From: Poritiphilus flavus
Lineage (GTDB): Bacteria; Bacteroidota; Bacteroidia; Flavobacteriales; Flavobacteriaceae
Reading direction: 5' to 3'
DNA: 64,000 nucleotides
NCBI RefSeq assembly: GCF_009901585.1
Contig: NZ_WXYO01000005.1
Location: 186,001-250,000 of the forward strand
Part shown: positions 52,445 to 62,110 of the stretch, one piece after another
Layout: each line of letters opens with the position of its first letter
Numbering within the stretch: position 1 is the first letter of the stretch
Notes under the pieces: model-generated
Database searches by the model: none
The model's input: the letters and a program-made list of their open reading frames with translations, nothing else
What the model was told of the DNA's origin: nothing
Translations under genes and position numbers: made by a program

Positions 52445-54292
52445 ATGTGTGGAATTGTTGGATATATCGGGCACCGGGATGCCTACCCTATTATAATAAA
52501 AGGATTACAGCGACTGGAATACCGAGGTTATGACAGTGCCGGAATCGCGTTATACGATGGTACGGATATCAATCTGTCCAAGACCAAGGGAAAGGTTGAT
52601 GACCTGAAGAATAAGTCGGAAAGCAGCATCTCCCTGAAGGGAAGCCTCGGAATAGGGCATACCCGATGGGCGACACACGGAATTCCGAATGACATAAATT
52701 CCCACCCTCACTACTCCAATTCCGGAGATCTGGTGATCATCCACAACGGTATCATTGAGAATTACGAGGCCATAAAAAAGGAGTTAACCACCAGGGGTTA
52801 CACCTTTGAGTCGGATACGGACACTGAGGTGCTGGTAAATCTGATTGAGGAAGTAAAGAATAAAGAGGAGGTAAAACTTGGAAAGGCCGTTCAAATCGCG
52901 CTTAACCAGGTTATCGGGGCTTATGCTATTGCTGTTTTTGACAAGCAGAAGCCAGATGAGATCGTTGTAGCCAAACTGGGAAGCCCGCTAGCCATAGGTA
53001 TAGGGAAGGATGAGTTTTTTGTGGCTTCGGATGCCTCTCCTTTTATTGAATTCACCAATAACGCCGTATACCTTGAAGATGAAGAGATGGCGATCATCAG
53101 GTTGGGGAAAGAGATAAAACTAAGAAAGATCAAGGATGACTCTATAGCCTATCCACTGGTACAGGAACTACAGATGAACCTGGAAGAAATTGAGAAGGGA
53201 GGATATGATCATTTCATGCTCAAGGAGATCTACGAACAACCCAGGGCCATTAAAGATACTTACCGCGGTCGACTCAGAGCGGCTCAGGGGATCATTAAGA
53301 TGGCGGGTGTAGATGAGAACCTGGAAAAATTTCTCAATGCCAACCGGATAATAATAGTTGCCTGTGGCACTTCATGGCACGCCGGATTGGTTGCGGAGTA
53401 TATTTTTGAGGATCTGGCACGGATCCCCGTGGAAGTGGAGTACGCCTCGGAATTCAGATACAGAAATCCGGTAATTACGGACAAAGACGTCCTCATTGCT
53501 ATTTCCCAATCAGGGGAAACTGCAGATACGCTTGCGGCAATAAAACTGGCCAAAGAACGGGGCGCTTTTGTATTTGGAGTTTGTAATGTAGTTGGCTCTT
53601 CCATTGCGCGTGAAACCCATGCTGGAGCTTATACCCACGCCGGACCTGAAATTGGAGTGGCTTCTACCAAAGCTTTTACCACCCAGATCACGGTGCTTAC
53701 TTTGCTGGCCTTAAAACTGGCCAAGGAGAAAGGAGAGTTTTCAGAATCCAAGTTCCACGAGTTTCTTTCAGAGCTGGAGAATATCCCGTCAAAAGTACAG
53801 ACCACCCTGGCCTCTAATCCTTTGGTTGAAGTAATCGCACAGGCTTATAAAGACTCAGACAATTGCCTTTACCTGGGAAGAGGTTATAACTTCCCGGTTG
53901 CCCTGGAAGGTGCCTTAAAACTCAAAGAAATTAGTTATATCCATGCGGAAGGCTACCCGGCGGCGGAAATGAAGCACGGGCCTATCGCCCTCATAGACGA
54001 TCAGATGCCAGTAATAGTAATTGCACCTAAAAAGGGACATTACGAAAAGGTAGTCAGTAATATACAGGAGATCAAATCCCGGAAGGGCAAGATCATCGCC
54101 ATCGTTACCGCTGGTGACCGACAGGTGACGGATCTGGCCGATCATGTGATTGAAGTTCCCGAGACTATAGAAAGCCTTTCCCCCTTGTTGACCACAATAC
54201 CCTTGCAATTGCTGTCGTATCACATTGCAGTGATGCGCGGATGCAATGTGGATCAGCCAAGGAATCTGGCAAAATCCGTGACGGTAGAGTAA
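52445..54292 (+). CDS. glmS: Glutamine-fructose-6-phosphate aminotransferase (isomerizing)
   Basis: GlmS makes glucosamine-6-phosphate, the entry to peptidoglycan and LPS amino sugars. The 615-residue enzyme has the N-terminal glutaminase with Cys2 nucleophile (MCGIVGYIGHRDAYPI, YRGYDSAGIAL, HTRWATHG). Two SIS isomerase domains follow (VACGTSWHAGLVAEY, ISQSGETADTLAA, CLYLGRGYNFPVALEGALKLKEISY), with the C-terminal LAKSVTVE. All signatures and the length are canonical. It has its own promoter box and a terminator, and no glmS-type ribozyme is visible upstream. Confidence 0.99.
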   Translation: MCGIVGYIGHRDAYPIIIKGLQRLEYRGYDSAGIALYDGTDINLSKTKGKVDDLKNKSESSISLKGSLGIGHTRWATHGIPNDINSHPHYSNSGDLVIIHNGIIENYEAIKKELTTRGYTFESDTDTEVLVNLIEEVKNKEEVKLGKAVQIALNQVIGAYAIAVFDKQKPDEIVVAKLGSPLAIGIGKDEFFVASDASPFIEFTNNAVYLEDEEMAIIRLGKEIKLRKIKDDSIAYPLVQELQMNLEEIEKGGYDHFMLKEIYEQPRAIKDTYRGRLRAAQGIIKMAGVDENLEKFLNANRIIIVACGTSWHAGLVAEYIFEDLARIPVEVEYASEFRYRNPVITDKDVLIAISQSGETADTLAAIKLAKERGAFVFGVCNVVGSSIARETHAGAYTHAGPEIGVASTKAFTTQITVLTLLALKLAKEKGEFSESKFHEFLSELENIPSKVQTTLASNPLVEVIAQAYKDSDNCLYLGRGYNFPVALEGALKLKEISYIHAEGYPAAEMKHGPIALIDDQMPVIVIAPKKGHYEKVVSNIQEIKSRKGKIIAIVTAGDRQVTDLADHVIEVPETIESLSPLLTTIPLQLLSYHIAVMRGCNVDQPRNLAKSVTVE

Positions 54293-54316
54293 AACTTAAA
54301 GAATAGACATAAAATG

Positions 54317-54347
54317 GGGTCCATTCCTAGGGGTGGGCCCTTTTTTT
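54317..54347 (+). terminator. Intrinsic terminator after glmS
   Basis: GGGTCCATTCC pairs with GGGGTGGGCCC (11 pairs, three of them G-U) around a two-base TA loop, followed by seven T residues. It lies 25 bp after the glmS stop. Confidence 0.85.
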
Positions 54348-54392
54348 ATTGCAGATTTCCAATTTAGGACGGGGTTTCATTGTCAAACTATT

Positions 54393-54408
54393 ATTATGCA
54401 TGCATAAT
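54393..54408. promoter_or_regulatory. 16-bp perfect palindrome upstream of TonB receptor
   Basis: ATTATGCATGCATAAT is identical to its reverse complement. It lies after the glmS terminator and about 90 bp before the receptor ATG, where a regulator binding site is expected. Confidence 0.5.
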
Positions 54409-54497
54409 TTTTTTTGATTTTTCATTCAGGATTTAAAAAAATCGGTATCTTGCCGGTGACTTGGTAACTCAAGAAACTAAACTAAATTAAGACAAGA

Positions 54498-57248
54498 ATG
54501 AGAAAAATTTTCCTACTTGCCTTTATTCTATTTGGAATCGGGGCTTATGGACAGACTGTTGTGAATGGTAATGTGTCTGATGCAAATGGAGAACCTGTCC
54601 CGGGAGCGAATATCGTGATCGTTGGGAAGGCGATAGGAACGACTACAGACTTTGACGGGAATTTTGTTTTGGAAACCTCTGAAGTCCCTCCTTTTCAATT
54701 GCGGGTCACAAGTATAGGATACTCTGAAACTACGGCTGACGTAACTGAGAATAATCAAACGCTATCCATTACGCTTACAGAAACCCAGACCTTTTTGGAC
54801 GAGGTGGTGATCTCTGCCTCCCGGACCCCGGAACGGATCTTTGAATCTCCGGTATCAGTAGAGCGTTTCGGACTTAAGGAAATAAAGAATACTACTGCGG
54901 AATCCTTCTACGGAGGCCTGCAAAACCTCAAAGGTGTAGATATCAATACCAACAGTTTAACTTTCCAGTCGATCAACACCAGAGGTTTCGCCACTTTTGC
55001 GAATAACCGTTTTTTGCAGCTGGTTGATGGAATGGATAACTCTGCCCCTGGTTTGAACTTTGTACTGGGTAACCTGGTGGGGATGTCTGAGCTTGAGGTG
55101 CAAAGTGTTGAAATACTACCGGGAGCGTCTTCCGCGCTTTACGGTGCGGGCGCCTTTAACGGGATACTGTTTATGAACAGTAAAAACCCCTTCGATTTTC
55201 AAGGGATCAGTGCTTATTTCAAAACAGGGATCACTTCTCAGGAAGCGGCTGGAGACAATAACTACTACGATTTTGGGATACGGGCGGCCCACGCCTTCAA
55301 CGAGAAACTGGCCATTAAAGCCAACTTCTCTTACCTGAGGGGTGAAGACTGGCATGCGGTAAGAACAGACGACGTATTGAATCCGGGCTTTACAAGATCC
55401 AACCCTGCTTTTGACGGCTTGAATATCTATGGAGATGAGGTAGGTATAACATTGAATTTTGATGATGCCGCAGGCTTGCCATCGGGCACTGTAGGCTCCG
55501 CCTTCGTGACCCGGACCGGTTATGCTGAAGAAGACCTGGTAAATTATAACGCGGAGAGTGTAAAAACGGATTTTTCCGTGCACTACCGCCCTTTCGCGGA
55601 CGATTTTGAGATCGTTTACAACGGTCGCGTTGGCCGGGGTAACACCATATACCAGGGTGCAAACAGGTACTCCGTCAAGAACTTTATCCTGCAACAACAC
55701 AAGATAGAGTTTAGAAACAATAATTTCTTCCTTCGCGGATATATCACCACTGAAGACGCCGGGGATTCTTATGATACCAGGTTTACGGCAATCAATATTA
55801 ACAGGAGATGGAAGTCCGATGAGCAGTGGTTTACAGATTATGCAACAACTTTTATTGGTGCCCGGCTTGGTATTGGTACAGGGGTAATGCTGGATGAGGA
55901 AACAGCCCATGCCGCAGCCCGTGCAGCTGCGGATACCGGAAGGCTGGTTCCCGGAACCCCGGAGTTCCAGAGAGCTTTCGACAGGGTTACTGCAGATGGT
56001 GACCTTGCCACTGGATCCAGGTTTATAGACAATACAAAGTTCAGGCATGTAGATGCGAACTACAATTTTAGTCACCTTACCAGTGAATTTGCCGATGTAC
56101 AGATCGGGGGCTCTTTCAGGGAGTACGAACTAAATTCTTCCGGAACCATCTTTACCGATTTGGATGGACCCATTACCTACAATGAATTTGGAGCCTACCT
56201 CCAGGTTCAAAAGAAATTAGCAGACGAAAGACTAAAATTTACTGGCTCTGTCCGTTATGATAAAAATGAATTCTTTGATGGCTTCTTTTCACCAAGGCTT
56301 TCACTTATATACAACTTTGGACAAGACAGGAATCAGAACTTCAGAGTTTCAGTACAGCAGGGATTCCGGAACCCGACCACTCAGGACTTGTTTATTGGCC
56401 TGAATGCCGGTAGGGCTATATTGGTAGGTTCTGCCCCGGATAACCTGGATAGGGATGTACGAACATTTCCACTATCCGGCCCCGGAGCCGATCTCATAGG
56501 TGCTACCTCAGTAGATATTGTCGGTAGAGCCGCTTACGAAAATGCCTATTCCAGAAGTTCTGTGGAAGCGGGCAACCCTACTGCGGTTAACACTCCACTT
56601 ATTAAACCAGAGGAAATTACAGCTTACGAAGCAGGGTATAGAGCACAGTTCGGAAAAATGGCCATAGACCTTAGCGGATACTATAACAGATACCAAAATT
56701 TCATCGCCAATTCCACCGTATTGGTACCACTTTACGGAGAGGCAGGAGACGGAGGCCTTTCGCTACTTGCACTGCAAAACGGGGATTTCTTCCCTTACCA
56801 GGTATACACAAATTCCCTGGCAGATGTAGAATCTTATGGCGGTACAGTTGGGGTTGATGCCAAGATATTCGGGAATTTTGATATCGGAGTAAATTATACC
56901 TATGCCAAACTGGAGTTCAATCAGGCGGCCTTCCCGGATTTCGAGACCAATTTCAACACCCCGGAACACAAGGTTAAAGCCTCTTTCGGGAATACGGAGC
57001 TGTTCAAAAACTTTGGCTTCAATATCAATTACAGATGGAGCGATACCTATTTGTGGCAGGCTACATTTGAAGATGGTATGATCGATGCTTATACCGTGCT
57101 GGATGCTCAGATCAACTATTCTGTACCAAGCATTAAGTCCGTTTTCAAAGCGGGTGGATCCAACATATTGGGAGAGGAGTATTTCTCTGCTATCGGTACC
57201 GGAGCAGTAGGATCCATTTTCTACGTATCCTGGACAGTAAATCCTTAA
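54498..57248 (+). CDS. TonB-dependent receptor with carboxypeptidase-D-like domain
   Basis: The 916-residue receptor has a signal peptide (MRKIFLLAFILFGIGAYGQ) and a CarboxypepD_reg-like domain (VVNGNVSDANGEPVPGANI, residues about 20-105). The TonB-box-like segment LDEVVISASRTPER is followed by the plug (SINTRGFATFANNRFLQLVDG, VEILPGASSALYGAGAFNGIL) and a barrel ending GSIFYVSWTVNP. The final residue is Pro rather than an aromatic, slightly unusual for a barrel end. No SusD-like partner is adjacent. Substrate unknown. It is flanked by strong terminators on both sides and so is monocistronic, with a 16-bp palindrome upstream as a possible operator. Confidence 0.93.
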   Translation: MRKIFLLAFILFGIGAYGQTVVNGNVSDANGEPVPGANIVIVGKAIGTTTDFDGNFVLETSEVPPFQLRVTSIGYSETTADVTENNQTLSITLTETQTFLDEVVISASRTPERIFESPVSVERFGLKEIKNTTAESFYGGLQNLKGVDINTNSLTFQSINTRGFATFANNRFLQLVDGMDNSAPGLNFVLGNLVGMSELEVQSVEILPGASSALYGAGAFNGILFMNSKNPFDFQGISAYFKTGITSQEAAGDNNYYDFGIRAAHAFNEKLAIKANFSYLRGEDWHAVRTDDVLNPGFTRSNPAFDGLNIYGDEVGITLNFDDAAGLPSGTVGSAFVTRTGYAEEDLVNYNAESVKTDFSVHYRPFADDFEIVYNGRVGRGNTIYQGANRYSVKNFILQQHKIEFRNNNFFLRGYITTEDAGDSYDTRFTAININRRWKSDEQWFTDYATTFIGARLGIGTGVMLDEETAHAAARAAADTGRLVPGTPEFQRAFDRVTADGDLATGSRFIDNTKFRHVDANYNFSHLTSEFADVQIGGSFREYELNSSGTIFTDLDGPITYNEFGAYLQVQKKLADERLKFTGSVRYDKNEFFDGFFSPRLSLIYNFGQDRNQNFRVSVQQGFRNPTTQDLFIGLNAGRAILVGSAPDNLDRDVRTFPLSGPGADLIGATSVDIVGRAAYENAYSRSSVEAGNPTAVNTPLIKPEEITAYEAGYRAQFGKMAIDLSGYYNRYQNFIANSTVLVPLYGEAGDGGLSLLALQNGDFFPYQVYTNSLADVESYGGTVGVDAKIFGNFDIGVNYTYAKLEFNQAAFPDFETNFNTPEHKVKASFGNTELFKNFGFNINYRWSDTYLWQATFEDGMIDAYTVLDAQINYSVPSIKSVFKAGGSNILGEEYFSAIGTGAVGSIFYVSWTVNP

Positions 57249-57274
57249 AAAATAGCATTTAAAACACAATAAGA

Positions 57275-57301
57275 GCCCCGGATTTCCGGGGCATTTTTTT
57301 T
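57275..57301 (+). terminator. Intrinsic terminator after TonB receptor
   Basis: GCCCCGG pairs with CCGGGGC around the ATTT loop, followed by A and eight T residues. Confidence 0.9.
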
Positions 57302-57347
57302 GATAAAAAAACCGCTCTAAAGCGTTCCTATTTCAAATGGAATCTCC

Positions 57348-57355
57348 TATCTTTG
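57348..57355 (+). promoter_or_regulatory. Promoter -7 box of atpD-atpC
   Basis: TATCTTTG matches TAnnTTTG. The predicted leader to the atpD ATG at 57438 is about 78 nt, longer than for the other genes here. Confidence 0.55.
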
Positions 57356-57392
57356 CAGCCGGAAAAAACAAACATTCCAGCGTCCTTTGTAG

Positions 57393-58946
<1,554 letters not shown>

Positions 58947-59012
58947 TAGGTTGCATTGGCAGTAGGTTTTACCAGGCCTTTTGCTGCTATGTCAACCAAC
59001 AATTGAAGAAGT

Positions 59013-59291
59013 ATGTATTTAGAAATCGTATCACCAGAAGCTACCCTATTTGCAGGAGAGGTGAATTCAGTAACCGTTCCTGGTGTCGATGGGGAATTTC
59101 AGATGTTGAATAACCACGCCCCTATCGTTTCCCTCTTGCAGTCTGGAAATGTGAAGTTCGATGGGGATTTTACGATAGAGGAAGAGCACGAGAATAAGTT
59201 TTCTAAGGACGATAAAGGCAAAACAGTTCTAAGTATAAGCAGTGGGACTGTAGAGATGAATAATAACAAGGTAATTGTGCTTGCGGATTAG
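59013..59291 (+). CDS. atpC: ATP synthase F1 epsilon subunit, short form
   Basis: The 92-residue protein contains only the N-terminal beta-sandwich of epsilon (LEIVSPEATLFAGEVNSVTVPGVDGEFQMLNNHAPIVSLL, a familiar signature, then SISSGTVEMNNNKVIVLAD). It stops before the two C-terminal helices that in E. coli (about 139 residues) inhibit ATP hydrolysis. The stop is followed by an intact terminator, so truncation by a frameshift seems unlikely. Short epsilon subunits are frequent in Bacteroidota. It lies 66 bp after atpD and should be cotranscribed with it. Regulation of reverse ATPase activity must differ from the enterobacterial model. Confidence 0.96.
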   Translation: MYLEIVSPEATLFAGEVNSVTVPGVDGEFQMLNNHAPIVSLLQSGNVKFDGDFTIEEEHENKFSKDDKGKTVLSISSGTVEMNNNKVIVLAD

Positions 59292-59315
59292 GCAAGTACT
59301 ACCTCAATGAATAGG

Positions 59316-59344
59316 AACCCGCTGTGAAAACAGCGGGTTTTTTA
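59316..59344 (+). terminator. Intrinsic terminator after atpC
   Basis: AACCCGCTG pairs with CAGCGGGTT around a TGAAAA loop, with a T tract following. It abuts the 3' end of the convergent GNAT gene. Confidence 0.9.
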
Positions 59345-59884
59345 TTGAAGTTGAATTAAGCACCATTGACGGCCGTCTGCCTGGTACAATTTCAGATCTG
59401 AAAAACCTACACTGTAATGTGCTTGTAGAGAACGCTCATTCCGGGCGTCTACCTCAGTAATGATGCGCCCATACCTATCTGCTGTCGCCTCTTGCATGGT
59501 CTTATACAGCATTCTGAAAATTCCCTTTTTCCTATAGTCCTTATCCACACAGATCTGTCCCATTACGATATAGCTTTCAGCTGCAGGTATAACCGTTTCA
59601 ATTTCAGCGAACATAGGTTTTAGCACCTCAATTTTCTGGGAAAATGCAGGATCCATACAAAGCGCATAGGCTACCACGGTATCGCGGTGTTTTGCGATGA
59701 TATGCGGGCATGCCTCATTCATTTCTTCCAGCAGATCCAGACTATGCGAAACCGTAACAAATCCTTCCTGCTGTCGCTCTTCCTCTGAAACATTTGCAAA
59801 CAAATTGCGTTTCTGAAGATCCAGGATCTGTTCCAGGTCTTTTCCGCTTTTGGCTCTATCGTAAACTATTTCCATTTTCATCAT
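59342..59884 (-). CDS. GNAT-family N-acetyltransferase
   Basis: The 180-residue protein has the GNAT fold. The acetyl-CoA binding segment is YIVMGQICVDKDYRKKGIFRMLYKTMQEA, with the pyrophosphate loop RKKGIFR, and the closing strand pair is ARNERSLQAHYSVGFSDL. The acceptor is unknown; GNAT enzymes acetylate amines on proteins, antibiotics or metabolites. It is monocistronic, convergent with atpC and divergent from bioF with about 50 bp between starts. ATG codons at 59884, 59881 and 59875 are all possible. Confidence 0.9.
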   Translation of the reverse strand: MMKMEIVYDRAKSGKDLEQILDLQKRNLFANVSEEERQQEGFVTVSHSLDLLEEMNEACPHIIAKHRDTVVAYALCMDPAFSQKIEVLKPMFAEIETVIPAAESYIVMGQICVDKDYRKKGIFRMLYKTMQEATADRYGRIITEVDARNERSLQAHYSVGFSDLKLYQADGRQWCLIQLQ

Positions 59885-59925
59885 AGCTTAGCAGCTGTGA
59901 AGTTAAGATTTAATGCGCTATATGC

Positions 59926-59933
59926 TAAATTTG
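59926..59933 (+). promoter_or_regulatory. Promoter -7 box of bioF, implying a leaderless mRNA
   Basis: TAAATTTG ends 5 bases before the A of the bioF ATG (59938), so the predicted transcript start coincides with the start codon. A TTA at 59903-59905, 20 bp upstream, may serve as the -33 element. Confidence 0.6.
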
Positions 59934-59937
59934 CCAT

Positions 59938-61104
59938 ATGACCGACTTCCCGGATAAACTTAACAAATTGCTTGAGCAACGCAAGGCAGAAGATTCGCTG
60001 AGAAGCCTGGAAACTGCTAAACGGCTGGTAGATTTTTCGTCCAACGATTATCTGGGGCTTGCAAGAAATCCGAACTTATTTCACCAAAGTTCCGGACTAC
60101 TGGAAACTATGAAGATAGAAGAAAGCGGGGCTACGGCTTCGCGTCTCCTGTCCGGGAACCACCGTCTTTATCAGGAATTAGAGTCCCTGCTATGCCGATT
60201 TTATAAAGCCGAAGCAGCCCTGGTTTTCAATTCGGGATACGATGCCAATATAGGGCTGTTCTCTTCGGTTCTGCAGAGGAATGACCTGGTTTTCTTTGAT
60301 GAACTGATCCACGCCAGTATTCGTGATGGGATAATGATGAGCCATGCGAAGAGTTATAAATTCACACATAACGACCTTCAGGATTTAAGGCAGAAAATCA
60401 CTCGCAGTCTTAATCCTGGCAGTAAAAAGGGAGCTCATACGATCTACGTGGTTACGGAATCCGTTTTTTCCATGGATGGGGACAGCCCAGCACTCTCGGA
60501 ACTGACGGAACTCTGCCAGGAGTTTGGCTGTTACCTTATTGTGGACGAAGCCCATGCAATAGGTGTTATGGGTACAGGAAGAGGCGTATTGCTACATCAG
60601 TCTTTGGAAAACAAGGTCTTTGCGCGCGTTGTAACCTTTGGTAAAGCCATGGGATGCCACGGAGCCGCCGTGCTGGGTTCCGGATCCCTAAAATCGTACC
60701 TCACAAATTTTGCCCGTAGTCTGATTTACAGTACAGGCTTGCCACCGCACTCCCTGGCCACAATTCTAAAGGCACATGAGTTTATTGTAAGTAAGGAGGC
60801 CTCTGAAGCCAGGAAGTCACTCCTGGAAAACACGGGCTTCTTTGACCAGCAAATTAAGGCTAAAGACCTGCGAGCGAGGGTAATCCCAAGTGATTCGGCC
60901 ATAAGATCCTGCATTATCCCCGGGAATAAGCGTGTCAGGCAAATTTCAAAAGAGCTGGCCGATGCGGGTTTTGATGTAAGGCCCATACTTTCACCTACCG
61001 TAGCAGCAGGTACGGAAAGGTTACGATTTTGCCTTCACAGTTACAATACGCAAGCGGAAATCAACGGGGTTTTGACTATCTTGGCTGCCGCTTTACAAAA
61101 ATGA
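59938..61104 (+). CDS. bioF: 8-amino-7-oxononanoate synthase
   Basis: BioF condenses pimeloyl-ACP/CoA with alanine in the first committed ring-building step of biotin synthesis. The 388-residue PLP enzyme shows DFSSNDYLGLARNP, ATASRLLSGNHRLYQELE, LVFNSGYDANIGLFSSV, IVDEAHAIGVMGTGRG and the PLP lysine K236 in TFGKAMGCHGA. Related alpha-oxoamine synthases are possible, but the neighbours bioD and bioA settle the assignment. Its stop overlaps the next gene by 4 bp (ATGA). The -7 box abuts the start codon, so the message may be leaderless. Confidence 0.96.
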   Translation: MTDFPDKLNKLLEQRKAEDSLRSLETAKRLVDFSSNDYLGLARNPNLFHQSSGLLETMKIEESGATASRLLSGNHRLYQELESLLCRFYKAEAALVFNSGYDANIGLFSSVLQRNDLVFFDELIHASIRDGIMMSHAKSYKFTHNDLQDLRQKITRSLNPGSKKGAHTIYVVTESVFSMDGDSPALSELTELCQEFGCYLIVDEAHAIGVMGTGRGVLLHQSLENKVFARVVTFGKAMGCHGAAVLGSGSLKSYLTNFARSLIYSTGLPPHSLATILKAHEFIVSKEASEARKSLLENTGFFDQQIKAKDLRARVIPSDSAIRSCIIPGNKRVRQISKELADAGFDVRPILSPTVAAGTERLRFCLHSYNTQAEINGVLTILAAALQK

Positions 61105-61490
61105 CCAGAATGGGAAGTGAGTTTTACACCCTTGCTGCGTTTGAATACGTAGCTGATGTGCAGATCATCAAAGGAAAACTGGAATCCGAAGGGATACCGG
61201 TATTCCTAAGGGACGAAAACACCCTTAATACGGATCCCTTGATCAGCAGTGCCATAGGCGGGGTAAAGCTTCAGGTTTATACCACTGATAAGGACAGGGC
61301 CATAGAGATTTACAATGAGGTTAGAAGCTATGCTCTGGACGATGACGGCAATCCCATAGTTTGTCCTAACTGTAAAGCTCAAAAGTCTGAGGTATACTAT
61401 AAAAGACAGGGGTTATTTTATAAATTATTCCCTTTTTTCGAACCTAAAAAATACCGTTGCACCAACTGCAACATGATCACAAAAGCCTGA
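61101..61490 (+). CDS. DUF2007 protein with C-terminal zinc ribbon
   Basis: The 129-residue protein has a DUF2007 (putative signal-transducing) domain (YTLAAFEYVADVQIIKGKLESEGIPVFLRDEN, VKLQVYTTDKDRAIEIYNE). A four-cysteine zinc ribbon (CPNC ... CTNC) follows, with a hydrophobic FYKLFPFF patch between the pairs. DUF2007 domains resemble PII-like folds; the function is not known. ATG 61101 overlaps the bioF stop by 4 bp and bioD starts 2 bp after its end, so it is translated within the biotin operon. A role in biotin synthesis is unproven. The longer frame from 61029 lies inside bioF and was rejected. Confidence 0.88.
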   Translation: MTRMGSEFYTLAAFEYVADVQIIKGKLESEGIPVFLRDENTLNTDPLISSAIGGVKLQVYTTDKDRAIEIYNEVRSYALDDDGNPIVCPNCKAQKSEVYYKRQGLFYKLFPFFEPKKYRCTNCNMITKA

Positions 61491-61492
61491 GC

Positions 61493-62110
61493 ATGAAACG
61501 AATTTTTGTTACCGGAATATCTACTGAAGTTGGGAAAACCGTCGCCTCCGCTATAATCACCGAGGCCCTGGAGGCGGATTACTGGAAACCCATTCAGGCC
61601 GGAGACCTGGACAATTCCGATAGCCATAAGGTGGCAAGATGGATATCCAATTCAAAAACGGTAATACACCCGAACAGTTATGCCCTGCACACCCCTATGA
61701 GTCCACATGCAGCGGCTGATATAGACAACATCCTTATAGACCTGAAAAACATAACAGAACCTCAAACGGATAATCATTTGGTTATTGAAGGTGCCGGAGG
61801 CCTGTTGGTACCGCTGAATGACGAAGATACCATTCTTGACCTGATCAGGCCGGAATACAAGGTGGTTGTAGTATCCAGGCACTATCTGGGCAGTATTAAC
61901 CACAGTTTATTAACCATTGGTTGGCTTGAAAGACTAGGTTTTGAAGTGAATTTGTTGTTCAGCGGAGATGAACATCCGAGCACTGAAAGTATTATCCGGA
62001 AAAAGACCAAAGCCAGGCTTATCGGGCGGATAGACGAAGAAGCTGCTTTTAACAAGCAGTTGGTAAAAGAATACGCCCAAAGATTGCTGCCTGCACTACA
62101 GTCTTTATAG
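61493..62110 (+). CDS. bioD: Dethiobiotin synthetase
   Basis: BioD closes the ureido ring of dethiobiotin from 7,8-diaminopelargonic acid, CO2 and ATP. The 205-residue product has the P-loop variant FVTGISTEVGKTVAS, YWKPIQAG, PHAAA, VIEGAGGLLVPL and the late VVVSRHYLGSINHSLLT segment. ATG 61493 gives the standard N terminus (MKRIFVTGI). It starts 2 bp after the DUF2007 gene. Its final 6 bp overlap the minus-strand glycosyltransferase gene, which separates it from bioA. Confidence 0.97.
   Translation: MKRIFVTGISTEVGKTVASAIITEALEADYWKPIQAGDLDNSDSHKVARWISNSKTVIHPNSYALHTPMSPHAAADIDNILIDLKNITEPQTDNHLVIEGAGGLLVPLNDEDTILDLIRPEYKVVVVSRHYLGSINHSLLTIGWLERLGFEVNLLFSGDEHPSTESIIRKKTKARLIGRIDEEAAFNKQLVKEYAQRLLPALQSL

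Noticed and set aside
55116-56075. A 319-codon open frame on the minus strand inside the TonB receptor gene at 54498-57248
   Set aside because: It is wholly antisense to a well-supported receptor, has a cysteine-rich, low-logic composition and no recognisable domain. It reflects codon bias on the other strand.
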